DNA of 64,000 bases, from contig NZ_CP104007.1 in the NCBI RefSeq assembly GCF_029201545.1, positions 964,501-1,028,500 on the forward strand, read 5' to 3'. Positions 46,534 to 55,729 of this stretch are shown in pieces. The translations under genes were made by a program, and so were the position numbers. Below the pieces are notes generated by a model. The model was not told the DNA's origin, did no database searches, and saw only the letters and a program-made list of their open reading frames with translations. The DNA comes from Devosia sp. FJ2-5-3. Its GTDB lineage: Bacteria > Pseudomonadota > Alphaproteobacteria > Rhizobiales > Devosiaceae. The first letter of the stretch is position 1. The number at the start of each line of letters is the position of its first letter.

Positions 46534-47465
46534 ACAAAGGACTACATCTCGGCCTGGATATCGGCGGCACGGCCAGCCGCTGGGTGATCTGCGACGATGC
46601 CGGGGCGGAAGTCGCGCGCGGCAAGGCTGGCGGCGCGACCGGTCATATCTTCAATCCGGCGGAAAACCAGCGCCTGCGCGATGCCCTTAGTACGATAGCC
46701 GCCGACATTGCCGCTGCGGGGCAGGGCGTTGCGAGTATCACGCTGGGCATGACGGGCTTCGGCCCGGCGGTGTCTGGCGAGGTCAAGGACATGCTGGAGA
46801 GCGTGTTCGGTGCAGCGCGGGACCGGATGATCGTCGTTGACGATGTGCTGCTGGCCTATCTCGCCAATTTTGCGCCGGGCGAGGGGCATCTCATTTCTGC
46901 CGGGACCGGCTCGATCGGTGTGCACATTGCCGCCGACGGCACATTCACCCGGGTCGGTGGTCGCGGCATTCTTATCGACGACGCAGGCTCGGGCAGCTGG
47001 ATCGCGCTTCGGGCGCTGGATCGGATTTATCGGGTACTGGACCAGGCGGGTTCGTTTGCTGCAGTCGATGCCCTGGCAAAGGGGCTTTTCGCCGAGGTGG
47101 GCGGTTCGGACTGGAGCGATGTGCGCCAGTTCGTTTACGCTGGGGATCGCGGACGGATCGGCAAACTGGCCGTGGGTGTGGCAAGAGCTGCCGAGGGCGG
47201 AGACGCAATTGCGCTCGATATTTTGCGCACCGCAGGGCGCGAGCTGGCAATGCTGGCCGAGGCGCTCTCGACAAGGATTGGGCCGCGCCCAATGGGCTTT
47301 GTGGGTGGCGTCCTCAATTTGCATCCAGTGATCGAGGACGAAATCCGGAGGCGCCTTGCGGGGCAGGATGTGCGTCGGCTCAGCGCCGATGCGAGCCTTG
47401 CCGCGGCGCGGATCCAGGCGGGTGATCCGCAGGGCTGGCGGGGCGTGCTCGAGGCTATGGCGTAG
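46530..47465 (+). CDS. BadF/BcrA-type amino-sugar kinase (MurK/NagK-like)
   Basis: This ATP-dependent sugar kinase has 311 residues and the ASKHA fold. It begins at GTG 46530, overlapping nanE by 4 bp. Visible are LGLDIGGTASRWVICDDAG (phosphate-1), VVDDVLLAYLANF (catalytic Asp), SAGTGSIGVHI (phosphate-2), and GGRGILIDDAGSGSWIALRAL. It is the BadF/BcrA branch, which includes N-acetylglucosamine and MurNAc kinases, and not the ROK branch of NanK. Phosphorylation of MurNAc, GlcNAc or both is inferred; ManNAc is possible given nanE next to it. Confidence 0.9.
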   Translation: MNKGLHLGLDIGGTASRWVICDDAGAEVARGKAGGATGHIFNPAENQRLRDALSTIAADIAAAGQGVASITLGMTGFGPAVSGEVKDMLESVFGAARDRMIVVDDVLLAYLANFAPGEGHLISAGTGSIGVHIAADGTFTRVGGRGILIDDAGSGSWIALRALDRIYRVLDQAGSFAAVDALAKGLFAEVGGSDWSDVRQFVYAGDRGRIGKLAVGVARAAEGGDAIALDILRTAGRELAMLAEALSTRIGPRPMGFVGGVLNLHPVIEDEIRRRLAGQDVRRLSADASLAAARIQAGDPQGWRGVLEAMA

Positions 47466-47496
47466 TTTTTATCCGCATCCAGTTTATGACCCTTAG

Positions 47497-47516
47497 CCCT
47501 CCCCACAAGGGGAGGG
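47497..47516. repeat. Third copy of the palindromic intergenic repeat
   Basis: Arms CCCTCCCC (47497-47504) and GGGGAGGG (47509-47516) with loop ACAA lie after the kinase stop. The tail holds GGTGGG and TTGGCAAG, like the two copies near 44 kb. It could terminate the rightward operon opposite the convergent dehydrogenase gene. Confidence 0.75.
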
Positions 47517-47565
47517 TGTCGCCGGTGGGCTTGGCAAGCGGGCGATCCAGATCCGGCCGTCCAGC

Positions 47566-50073
47566 TCAGTTGTTCTCGGCCGGTAGCGCATACGCGATGA
47601 CCGCGTCGCTGATGGCGGTTTCCATGAAATGGTGGCCGCCTGGAGCGATGACGATGTATTGGCGTCCGTCGATTTCGTAGCTGATCGGCGTCGTCTGGCC
47701 ACCGCCCGGCAAGCTATCGGTCCAGACCGTTTCGCCGGTCTGGATGTCGATAGCGTGGATGAGATCATCCGTGGTGGCGGCAACGAAGATCAGCCCACCA
47801 GCCGTGATGATCGGGCCACCATTATTGGGCGTACCGATATCGAGCGGCAGGAAAGTCGGCAGGCCAAAGGGGCCGTTATTGCGGGCCTGGCCGAAGGGAC
47901 GATCCCAGACGGTCTCGCCGGTAGCCAGATCGATGGCGCGGATGCCGCCATAGGGAGGCTGGGTGCAGAGCAGTCCCGTGGGCATGCGCCAGCCGGCATT
48001 GACGTCAATGGCATAGGGGGCGCCGATCTGAGGGCCGGCTTCGCCGAGGGAAGTCTCTGCCTGCCCGGAAGCATCATAGATGGGCGCCAGTCCGGCCGCA
48101 TCGGCCTCCTCGCGCGGGACGAGGCGGTTGTGGTTCGGCATGTTGTTGTAATTGGCGATGAGCAGGCCACGCTCCAGGTCAACGGCGACGCTGCCCCAGT
48201 CATTGCCGCCATTATAGCCTGGGTATTGGATCCAGTGCCGGTCGGTGGTGGGGGGCGTATAGATGCCCTCATAGTGAGACTGGCGGAACTGGATGCGGCA
48301 CCAGAGCTGGTCGAGCGGTGTCATGCCCCACATGTCGGCTTCAGTCAGGCCGGGAAAGGCCAGGGTATGATAGGCCGAGAAGGGCTGGGTGGGCGAGAGA
48401 TAGTCGGGCTCGACGCCGCCCTGGGGCACTGCGCGATCTTCGACGTCAAACAGCGATTGGCCCGTCGCCCGATCGAGGATGTAGATGTCGCCCTGCTTGG
48501 AAGCGAGAACCAGTGCGGGAACGGTCCCTTCGGCGGTCGGAAAATCGATCAGCGAGGGTTGCGAGCCGAGGTCATAATCCCAGACATCGTTGCGGACAGT
48601 CTGGAAGTGCCAGATATCTTCCCCGGTGGTGACATCGACGGCCACTAGGGACGTGGCATACTCGTTTTCGAGTTCGCTGCGGTTGGAGCCGTAGTAGTCG
48701 ACGGAAGAATTGCCGAGCGGCAGGTAGACGAGGCCGAGCTCTTCGTCGGCTGCGGCAATGGTCCACATGTTGGGCGTGCCGCGCGTATAGACCTCGCCTT
48801 CCAACGGCGCGCCGCGATTGGAGGGATTGCCGAGGTCCCACGCCCAGGCCAATTCGCCGGTGACGGCATCATAGCCGCGGACGACGCCCGAGGGTGCATC
48901 CTCATCCTGACCGTCCTTGACCTGCGCACCAAGCACTGCAACGCCGCGCACTATGGTCGGCGGGGAGGTGACCGCGTACCAGCCGGGAACAGTGTCGCCG
49001 ATGCCGTCCTCGAGATTGACCTGGCCCTGATTGCCAAAGTCCGCGCAGGGCTGGCCGGTCTGGGCATCGACGGCGATGAGTCGTGCGTCGAGGGTGCCGA
49101 CGAGGATGCGGGTGGCGCAGGCGGCGTCGGGGGATAATTCGGGAGATTCATAGTAGGCGACGCCGCGACAGGTGGCGCCATAAGGGATGGCGTCAGTCGA
49201 TACGCCGGGGTCGTAGCGCCATTCCTCGAGCCCGCTAGCGGCATCCACGGCGATAAGAATGTTCATGGCCGTGCAAAGGTAGAGATTGCTGCCAATCTTG
49301 AGCGGGGTGTTTTCAGGCGAGTATTTGCCTTCGGCCGCCTCTGAAGGCATGTCACCGGTGTTGAATTCCCAGACTTTTTCGAGTTGGCCGACATTTTCCG
49401 GGGTGATCTGGCCAATCGGGGAGAAGCGAACCGCCTCGTAGGTTCCGCCATAGGCAGGCCAATCGGCGCCGACTTCGGCAACAATGCCGGGTGCGCGGTT
49501 GGGCGATGGTGTTGTGCCGGCCGCTGGCTCCTCGTTTTCGGGGACGATTGCAGGAGCGATTTCGGCGTCGGGCTGCGCGGGTGCCGGGGCGAGGGTCGGG
49601 CCAGGCTCTGGTGCAGGGGCTTCCTGGGCAAAGAGGTCGGTCTGCTGAACGGAAGTCAGCACACCGCCGGAGAGGCCCAGGGCGCCAAGACCGACCAGAG
49701 AGGCGGCAATGGCGGCTCGGGAGGCGGCGAAGGGGCGTCGCAGGGCGGGGATCGCGAACAGGACGAGCAGAAGGATAATGGTCGGCGCAACGAGGCGCGG
49801 GACTTGCGCCCAGCCATCCATGCCGCGCTCCCATAGCGCCCATACCAGCGTTCCGAGGAAAGTGAGCAGGTAGGCCCAGACGCCGACACTGTCGTGGCGC
49901 CAGAGGAAGACAGCCGAAACAATGAGGCCGATGCCGGCAAAGAGATAATACCAGGATCCGCCGAGGGTTATCAGCCAGGCGCCGCCAGCGGCGATTGGAA
50001 GGCCGAAAATGATCATCACCAGAGCGAGTATTCGGACTGCCCAGAACCCAAATCCGTGACTCGCCTGCGCCAT
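47566..50073 (-). CDS. Membrane-bound PQQ-dependent dehydrogenase (glucose/quinate/shikimate family)
   Basis: This periplasmic quinoprotein oxidises a sugar or polyol and passes electrons to ubiquinone. The 835 residues start with four or five hydrophobic helices (about 8-150), then a Pro/Ala-rich linker (about 165-210), then an eight-bladed PQQ propeller. Blade signatures are DWPAYGGTYEAVRFSPIGQI near the entry, WTIAAADEELGLVYLPLGN, and DLGSQPSLIDFP. The last blade contains NNGGPIITAGGLIFVAATTDD. ATG at 50073 has GGGAGAG in front. PQQ biosynthesis genes are not in this window. It is transcribed with or near the cytochrome c gene 82 bp upstream. The substrate is not decided by sequence. Confidence 0.92.
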   Translation of the reverse strand: MAQASHGFGFWAVRILALVMIIFGLPIAAGGAWLITLGGSWYYLFAGIGLIVSAVFLWRHDSVGVWAYLLTFLGTLVWALWERGMDGWAQVPRLVAPTIILLLVLFAIPALRRPFAASRAAIAASLVGLGALGLSGGVLTSVQQTDLFAQEAPAPEPGPTLAPAPAQPDAEIAPAIVPENEEPAAGTTPSPNRAPGIVAEVGADWPAYGGTYEAVRFSPIGQITPENVGQLEKVWEFNTGDMPSEAAEGKYSPENTPLKIGSNLYLCTAMNILIAVDAASGLEEWRYDPGVSTDAIPYGATCRGVAYYESPELSPDAACATRILVGTLDARLIAVDAQTGQPCADFGNQGQVNLEDGIGDTVPGWYAVTSPPTIVRGVAVLGAQVKDGQDEDAPSGVVRGYDAVTGELAWAWDLGNPSNRGAPLEGEVYTRGTPNMWTIAAADEELGLVYLPLGNSSVDYYGSNRSELENEYATSLVAVDVTTGEDIWHFQTVRNDVWDYDLGSQPSLIDFPTAEGTVPALVLASKQGDIYILDRATGQSLFDVEDRAVPQGGVEPDYLSPTQPFSAYHTLAFPGLTEADMWGMTPLDQLWCRIQFRQSHYEGIYTPPTTDRHWIQYPGYNGGNDWGSVAVDLERGLLIANYNNMPNHNRLVPREEADAAGLAPIYDASGQAETSLGEAGPQIGAPYAIDVNAGWRMPTGLLCTQPPYGGIRAIDLATGETVWDRPFGQARNNGPFGLPTFLPLDIGTPNNGGPIITAGGLIFVAATTDDLIHAIDIQTGETVWTDSLPGGGQTTPISYEIDGRQYIVIAPGGHHFMETAISDAVIAYALPAENN

Positions 50074-50155
50074 GTCATTTCTCTCCCTGAAATTTGGCCT
50101 ATGGTCCGGAACGGGGGTAGAGGCCCAGGGTTCCATGATCGATCAGGATGAGGCG

Positions 50156-51151
50156 CTATCGACCGAAATAGGCGGCCAGGGCCTCTATGTCGTCTTGTGA
50201 TAGTTCGCGGGCGATCTCCGCCATGATGTGCGCATTGGGCCCGCCGCGCTCGGCACCATATTCGGCAAAGAGTTCCAGTTGCGTGCGCAGATAGTCGATG
50301 TCCTGGCCGGCAAGACGCGGATATTCCGCGCGGGCTTCGGAATTGTGACAGGAGGCGCAGGCAGGGATGTCCCGGTCCGGGATGCCCGATCTGGCGATGG
50401 CGGCGCCGGTCGTTTCGTTGCCAGGGGGCAGGTCGCGGCTGCGGCCGAAATGGGCGGCGAGTTCGCTGATTTCGGTATTGGTGAGGCCGCGGCTGGCAGC
50501 GATCATCGTGCCGCTCTGGCGCATGCCGTCGCGAAAAGACTTCAGGGCCATTTCAAGATAGGCCGGGGATTGGATATCGAGCCGAGGGACGCCGGGCAGG
50601 GGCCCTTCGCCATTGTTGCCATGGCAGCGCGCGCAGTCATTGCGGGCATCGCCGGGTGTGAGGGCGGCGTAGTCTTCCGGAGTGATCTGCGGCAGGGCCT
50701 CGATGAAGGCGACCATGTCCCAAACTTCGTCGTCGCGCATCTGGCTGGGCCAGCCTGGCATGGCGGTGCGGCGGATGCCGTGCTTGACGGTGAAGAAGAT
50801 GCGCTGGGATGGATGCCATTGCTGCATCCGCTCGGTGAGCAGGGGCGGGGGTGGGCTCAGAGTGTCGGCGAGAGTGCTCGCTGGATGGGTGGGGCTGCCG
50901 TGGCAGTCGGCGCAGACCATTTCATAGTGTCCGGCGCCACGCTGGATTTTTTCCCGGTCATCGAGCTCGGGCACGGCAATTTCGAGCGATCGCAGGGCGA
51001 TCGACTGCTGTGCGGCCATGTTGAGATACCAGTCGATGATGGCTGGCGGGCCCGGCACTGCGGATATCGGCAGCATGCCGCTGAGGGGGAGGAGGACCAG
51101 GCCGAAAATCCCGCCGGCCGCACCGATGATGAAGGGTTTGAGGCGCTTCAT
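50156..51151 (-). CDS. Membrane-anchored three-haem cytochrome c
   Basis: This 331-residue periplasmic electron carrier has an uncleaved or signal-anchor N-terminus (about 7-28). Three haem-binding motifs CADCH, CARCH and CASCH give three cytochrome c domains. Candidate axial Met residues lie in RRTAMPGW and in later segments. The ATG overlaps the ctaG stop by 4 bp. It probably links a donor, perhaps the PQQ enzyme or a bc1 complex, to the haem-copper oxidase encoded next to it. Confidence 0.92.
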   Translation of the reverse strand: MKRLKPFIIGAAGGIFGLVLLPLSGMLPISAVPGPPAIIDWYLNMAAQQSIALRSLEIAVPELDDREKIQRGAGHYEMVCADCHGSPTHPASTLADTLSPPPPLLTERMQQWHPSQRIFFTVKHGIRRTAMPGWPSQMRDDEVWDMVAFIEALPQITPEDYAALTPGDARNDCARCHGNNGEGPLPGVPRLDIQSPAYLEMALKSFRDGMRQSGTMIAASRGLTNTEISELAAHFGRSRDLPPGNETTGAAIARSGIPDRDIPACASCHNSEARAEYPRLAGQDIDYLRTQLELFAEYGAERGGPNAHIMAEIARELSQDDIEALAAYFGR

Positions 51152-51771
51152 GTCACCGTCTCCCGCCTGAGGACGCGGGCCATGAGCACCAGGCCGCCCA
51201 GGAGATAGATCACCCCGCCAATTGCCAGCATGATGACGCCGCCCAATTGCTGTTCGACGACGGGCGACATGGCTGAGCCGTGGTGGAGGTGATCGCCATA
51301 GATTGAGCGGGGCGCGAGGCTGATCAGGGCGCCCAATAGTGTCATGTGCATGGAGGTGAAAAACAGCGAGAGCGCACCGGCGAGGGCCGCAGTGCGGCGC
51401 GTTTCTGCCGTGCCAGCAAGGGCCAGGACCCAGACGGCGAGCGAGACCACGGCAAAGCTCAATTGCTCGAAGCCCAGCGCCCAGGGGTCGGTCCGCGAGG
51501 CGTGGTGGAGGGCGGGGGTGTGCCAGCCCCAGACCACGACGAAATCGAGAAGGCTGATCGCCACCGGCAGGGCCATCTGCGAGCGCATGAAAGGATGGCG
51601 GGCGAGGCGTGGGGCGAGACCGGCAGCGAGGATCGGCACGCCGATGCCGACCACGGCCATGTGGAGGCTCATATGCGCGACAAAGCTCCCCGGCACCATG
51701 CGCGGCAAGGGGCCTGCCCAGGCAAGGGCCAGGATGGCGAGGCCGAGGAGGGTGAGGGCGCGTGGGCTCAT
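51148..51771 (-). CDS. ctaG: Cytochrome c oxidase assembly factor, CtaG (caa3) type
   Basis: This 207-residue integral membrane protein has about six hydrophobic segments. The family is recognised by FVAHMSLHMAVVGIGVPILAAGLAP, LLDFVVVWGWHTPALHHAS and SMHMTLLGALISLAPRSIY, with conserved His residues. Its role is oxidase assembly, probably copper insertion. ATGA overlaps link it to both neighbours in a six-gene oxidase operon. Confidence 0.9.
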   Translation of the reverse strand: MSPRALTLLGLAILALAWAGPLPRMVPGSFVAHMSLHMAVVGIGVPILAAGLAPRLARHPFMRSQMALPVAISLLDFVVVWGWHTPALHHASRTDPWALGFEQLSFAVVSLAVWVLALAGTAETRRTAALAGALSLFFTSMHMTLLGALISLAPRSIYGDHLHHGSAMSPVVEQQLGGVIMLAIGGVIYLLGGLVLMARVLRRETVT

Positions 51772-52175
51772 CGGCAGGACGAAAGGTAGACCACGGGAAT
51801 GAAGACGTAGAGCACGGCGACAGCCGAGAGCACGCAGAGCATCAGCGCCACATGGCTGAGGAAGCGATGGCGCTCCTCGGGCGTATTATGTTCGAACTCG
51901 AAATCATTGTCGGTGACGCTACGGGCGCGAACGCTCCAGAGGCGGAGCGTGGAGGCGGCGATGCCTGCGAGGGCAGCGATAGTTGCGACGATGAGCCAGA
52001 TGCGGATTTCCTCGAGAGAGGCGCCGCGGCCGGCCTTTTCGCAATAGACGGCCGCCAGTACGTAGCAGACGAGGAAGTGTACCGCCCAGATGATGGGCGC
52101 GGCGATGACCTTCCAGAGGTCGGTGCCATGGCCGGTTTCGCGTTCGATTTCGTTATTGGCGCGGTTCGCATTCAT
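51768..52175 (-). CDS. Small membrane protein of the oxidase operon
   Basis: This 135-residue protein has three hydrophobic helices (about 20-42, 57-75 and 108-130). A charged loop between the second and third reads FEFEHNTPEERHRF. I do not recognise a named family. It overlaps the fused oxidase gene by 4 bp and ctaG by 4 bp, so it is translated with them. A role as an assembly factor or small subunit (subunit IV-like) is inference. Confidence 0.85.
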   Translation of the reverse strand: MNANRANNEIERETGHGTDLWKVIAAPIIWAVHFLVCYVLAAVYCEKAGRGASLEEIRIWLIVATIAALAGIAASTLRLWSVRARSVTDNDFEFEHNTPEERHRFLSHVALMLCVLSAVAVLYVFIPVVYLSSCR

Positions 52176-54661
52176 TGGAGTAGCGGAAAGCCTCCTATGA
52201 TTGCTGAGGTCAGGACGACGCTGAAGCCGACGAAGTGCCAGTAGAGCGAGACGTTCCATATATCGGCGTCGTATTTCGGGGTCATGCGGCCGAAGATGGA
52301 TCGCGCGAGGCAATAGGCCTGCATGATCATACCCACGCCGAGGTGCAGGACCACCCAGACCACGAGAGCCCAGACGATTGCCGGATAGGCGTGGAGGGTC
52401 GGGTCGAGGCCGGTGGTCCAGGGACCTGCCATGATGGCAAGGCCGCAGCTGGCAGCGGCGACCAGCCCTATGACAAGCAGGCCCCGCGCCAGCCCGACCG
52501 AGCCGGAGCCGTTGGCAAGGCGAGCACCGAAGGTGGCGCCCCAGGCAAGAAGTCCAAGACAGAAGGCGACAAGGGGCCACTGCCAGCCCGGCCCGGTTTC
52601 GCCCGCAGGAGGGAAATCGGTGTGGATGGTCCAGAAGAAGAAGTAGCCGAAGACCACGGAGAGGTAGGCGGTGAGGTCGCCGGTCATGGTGATGAACATC
52701 GCCCACCAGCCGGTCGATTTCGGCCCCGAGACGTAAAGGGGCAGGTGGCGGCCGTCGCCGATGTCCTTGGTATCCTTTTCGGGGTGAACGCCTGTGCCCG
52801 TCCATAGCCAGTAGAGCAGGACGGCCAGGAAGAAGACGCCCGAAAAGGCGGTGATCCACCACCATTTGAAGACGGTGAAGATGAACACGCCGCCGAGACC
52901 AAAGGCGGCCAGCATGGGCAGGAAAGTGGGCTTGCCGACACGCAGGACCTGGATGGGTTCGGCATCGAGCACGGAAGTGACGAGGGTCTCGCGCTTGCCT
53001 TCCTCCGCGCTGGGGAGGAGGCCTCGCCCCTGATCGATCGTGTTGAGGAGGTCCTTGTCGTCCCAGAGGGGGTAGCGGCTGTTGATGGTGGGAATAGAAC
53101 GAAGGCCCCAATTGTCGGCGGGCACCCGGCCCGCCCATTCGAGCGTGCCGGCGTTCCAGACATTGCGAGCAACATTGGGTTCGCGGCTTTTGGGGCGGAC
53201 GCAATCCCAGACGAAGAGCAGGAAGCCGGCGGCAAAGATGAAGGCGCCCATGGTCGAGGTCATGTTGAGCGCGTCCCATCCCCGCTCGGCGCCATAGGTG
53301 TAGACGCGGCGCGGCATGCCCAGAAGTCCCGTCAGGTGCATTGGCAGGAAGGCGATGTGGAAGCCGATAAAGATCAGCCAGAACGACCAGATTCCCAGCA
53401 CGCGGGACAGCGCCTTGCCCTGGGAGAACGGGTAATAATAGCGGATGCCGGCGAGCACAGGGAACAGCATGCCGCCGATAAGGGTGTAGTGCAGGTGCGC
53501 GACGATGAAATAGGTGTCGTGGGCCTGGAAATCGAAGGGGGCGACGGCCACCATGACGCCGGTCAATCCGCCGATAATGAACGTAGCCAGGGCTCCGAGG
53601 CAGAAGAGCATCGGGACTGTCCGCACCACAGTGCCAAGCATGACCGTGGCGATGAAGGCAAAAAGCTGGATGCCGGTAGGGATGGCCACCGATTCCGACG
53701 CGGCTGAGAAAAAGCCCAGGGAAATGGAGGGCAGGCCGGTGGTGAACATGTGGTGCACCCAGAGGCCGAACGACAGGAAGCCGGTGCCGATGGCCGAGAG
53801 CACGATCCAGGAATAGCCGGCGATGGGCCGCTGGGCGAAAGTCGGGACGATCATGGCCAGGAGCGCGATGGCCGGCAGGAAGATGATGTAGACCTCCGGG
53901 TGCCCGAAGATCCAGAACAGGTGTTGCCAGAGGATCGGGTCGCCGCCGCGCCGGACGTCGAAGAAGGGCCAGTCGAAGGCGCGTTCAAGCTCGAAGAGAA
54001 AGTCGCCGGCGATGAGCGGCGGAAAGGCGAAGAGGATCATCGCGCCCACCACCAGTACGTACCAGCCATAGAGCGGGGTGAGGTTGATATGCATGCCCGG
54101 CGCGCGGCATTTGAGGACCCCGACGATCAACTCGACCGCCGCGGCGATTGAGGCCACTTCGATGAAGCTGAGGCCGAGCAGCCATATGTCGGCGCCGATG
54201 CCCGATTGCTCGGTGGAAAGGGGCGGATACATGAACCAGCCGGCGTCGGGGGCGGCGTCGAAGAAGATGGAGCCGCAGACGAAGACGCCGCCGATGAGGA
54301 AGCACCAATAGCCGAAGGCCGAAAGGCGCGGGAAAGGCAGGTCGCGCGCCCCGAGCATGGCCGGCAGGATGAGGATGGCCACTGCCTCGAAGATCGGGAC
54401 GGCAAAGAGGAACATCATCACCGTGCCATGCAGGGTGAACATCTGGTTGTAGGTGTCCGCGCTGACGAGGGTGTTGTCGGGCACGGCCAGTTGCGCGCGA
54501 ATGATGAGGGCCAGCGCGCCGGCAAAGAGCATGAAGGCAAAGGCGGTGGCGATGTACCAAAGGCCAACGACCGAATTGTTGACGTCCGAGAATGCCCGCC
54601 AACCGGTGGGCCGCTCCCAGACTTTCGCCAATTGCTGTGCTTCGGCGCTTTTATCGGTCAT
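52172..54661 (-). CDS. ctaD: Fused haem-copper oxidase subunit I+III
   Basis: This proton-pumping oxidase core reduces O2 in the inner membrane. The 829 residues start with subunit I (about 1-560). It has the haem ligand His in LHGTVMMFLF, the copper/haem segment GHPEVYIIFLPA with the His-Tyr crosslink pair, the VHHMF pair, and the haem ligands in HDTYFIVAHLHYTL. Subunit III (about 600-829) then follows in the same frame, with GWWAMFITMTGDLTAYLS and its terminal helices. Fused I+III is known for SoxM/caa3-type enzymes. It overlaps ctaC by 4 bp. It joins subunit II to give a caa3-type oxidase. Confidence 0.95.
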   Translation of the reverse strand: MTDKSAEAQQLAKVWERPTGWRAFSDVNNSVVGLWYIATAFAFMLFAGALALIIRAQLAVPDNTLVSADTYNQMFTLHGTVMMFLFAVPIFEAVAILILPAMLGARDLPFPRLSAFGYWCFLIGGVFVCGSIFFDAAPDAGWFMYPPLSTEQSGIGADIWLLGLSFIEVASIAAAVELIVGVLKCRAPGMHINLTPLYGWYVLVVGAMILFAFPPLIAGDFLFELERAFDWPFFDVRRGGDPILWQHLFWIFGHPEVYIIFLPAIALLAMIVPTFAQRPIAGYSWIVLSAIGTGFLSFGLWVHHMFTTGLPSISLGFFSAASESVAIPTGIQLFAFIATVMLGTVVRTVPMLFCLGALATFIIGGLTGVMVAVAPFDFQAHDTYFIVAHLHYTLIGGMLFPVLAGIRYYYPFSQGKALSRVLGIWSFWLIFIGFHIAFLPMHLTGLLGMPRRVYTYGAERGWDALNMTSTMGAFIFAAGFLLFVWDCVRPKSREPNVARNVWNAGTLEWAGRVPADNWGLRSIPTINSRYPLWDDKDLLNTIDQGRGLLPSAEEGKRETLVTSVLDAEPIQVLRVGKPTFLPMLAAFGLGGVFIFTVFKWWWITAFSGVFFLAVLLYWLWTGTGVHPEKDTKDIGDGRHLPLYVSGPKSTGWWAMFITMTGDLTAYLSVVFGYFFFWTIHTDFPPAGETGPGWQWPLVAFCLGLLAWGATFGARLANGSGSVGLARGLLVIGLVAAASCGLAIMAGPWTTGLDPTLHAYPAIVWALVVWVVLHLGVGMIMQAYCLARSIFGRMTPKYDADIWNVSLYWHFVGFSVVLTSAIIGGFPLLQ

Positions 54662-55647
54662 CGGAGGTCCATGAGAAAATCGACGATGGCCGCACGATCG
54701 GCATCGGGCAGGGTGGCAAAGGAGGGCATGCGGGCGCCGCGCTTGATGTGGGTCGGCGCAACAATCCAGTCGTCGAGCGCTTCCCGACTGAAGGGCAGGG
54801 TGCCGGCAGCGATGGTTCGGCGGCTGGCGAGATGGGTGAGGTCGGGGCCGACGGAGCCGGCTTCGCTGACGCCGCGCACGATGTGACAGGCGCCGCAGCC
54901 AGCGGCCAGAAAGGCTGCGCCGTTCGTGCTTGTGGCGGGTTGGGCCTGAGCTGAAAGCCAGGCTTCGTACTCCGTTTGATCGGAGACGATGACCGGAAAG
55001 GCCATGAAGGTATGGGAGGGGCCGCAGAATTCGGCGCAGACGCCGCGATAGACGCCTGGTGTCGTCGGCCGAAGGCGCAGCAGATTTGTCCGGCCGGGAA
55101 TTGCGTCGAGCTTGCCACCAAGCGAAGGTATCCAGAAGGAATGGATCACATCGGTACTGGTGAGGACGAACTCGACGGTGGAGCCGGCGGGCAGGTGAAT
55201 CTCGTTGGCGGTGTCGACCCGGGCGCCATCCTCGGTTTCGTACGAAAAGCGCCACCAATATTGTTCGGCAGCAACGTGGATGCGCACATCAGGTGGATCC
55301 TGTTCACGCCAGCTTGGCAGCAGCGCAAGCCCGACCAGCAGCAGGATCGCGAGCCCGATTGTCGGGAAAGCCACGCCGCCTATGAAAATGAAACGATCGG
55401 CGAATTTCTCGCTCCGGGGGCGTTTCTTGCCGAGCACGGCATAGATGGCCGCACCCATGATGATGCACCAGACGAGGGCACCGCCAAATGTCATGAACCA
55501 GAAGAGATCGGAGAGTTCAGCAGCATCCTGGCCGGCGGGATGGAGGGCGCTCTGCTCGGGATTACAGGCGGATATCAGCAGCGACGCTGCCAAAACTAGC
55601 GCTAGGCGGACAGTATTTCGAAATGAGTTTGCCGCGTCGCGTCGCAT
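54658..55647 (-). CDS. ctaC: Oxidase subunit II with fused cytochrome c domain (caa3 type)
   Basis: This protein takes electrons from cytochrome c and passes them to subunit I. The 329 residues begin with a lipoprotein signal whose lipobox ends at Cys28 (LLISAC). Two membrane helices follow, then a CuA domain. The CuA ligands are visible: His in DVIHSFW and the cysteines and His of CAEFCGPSHTFM. The C-terminus holds a class I cytochrome c domain with CGACH and a later Met in ARMPSF. This is the caa3 layout. It is the first gene of the operon. Confidence 0.95.
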   Translation of the reverse strand: MRRDAANSFRNTVRLALVLAASLLISACNPEQSALHPAGQDAAELSDLFWFMTFGGALVWCIIMGAAIYAVLGKKRPRSEKFADRFIFIGGVAFPTIGLAILLLVGLALLPSWREQDPPDVRIHVAAEQYWWRFSYETEDGARVDTANEIHLPAGSTVEFVLTSTDVIHSFWIPSLGGKLDAIPGRTNLLRLRPTTPGVYRGVCAEFCGPSHTFMAFPVIVSDQTEYEAWLSAQAQPATSTNGAAFLAAGCGACHIVRGVSEAGSVGPDLTHLASRRTIAAGTLPFSREALDDWIVAPTHIKRGARMPSFATLPDADRAAIVDFLMDLR

Positions 55648-55729
55648 CTGCCCCCACAGGATGATCCGTCAATGGAACGCAGGTCCCGCCAATGAGTTCC
55701 CTAGTCATGAGCACGGAAAAGGAGGGGCA

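Noticed and set aside
52172..55258. A longer oxidase subunit I gene starting near 55258
   Set aside because: The extra residues are an out-of-frame reading of ctaC; ATG 54661 overlaps the ctaC stop in the operon's usual ATGA pattern.
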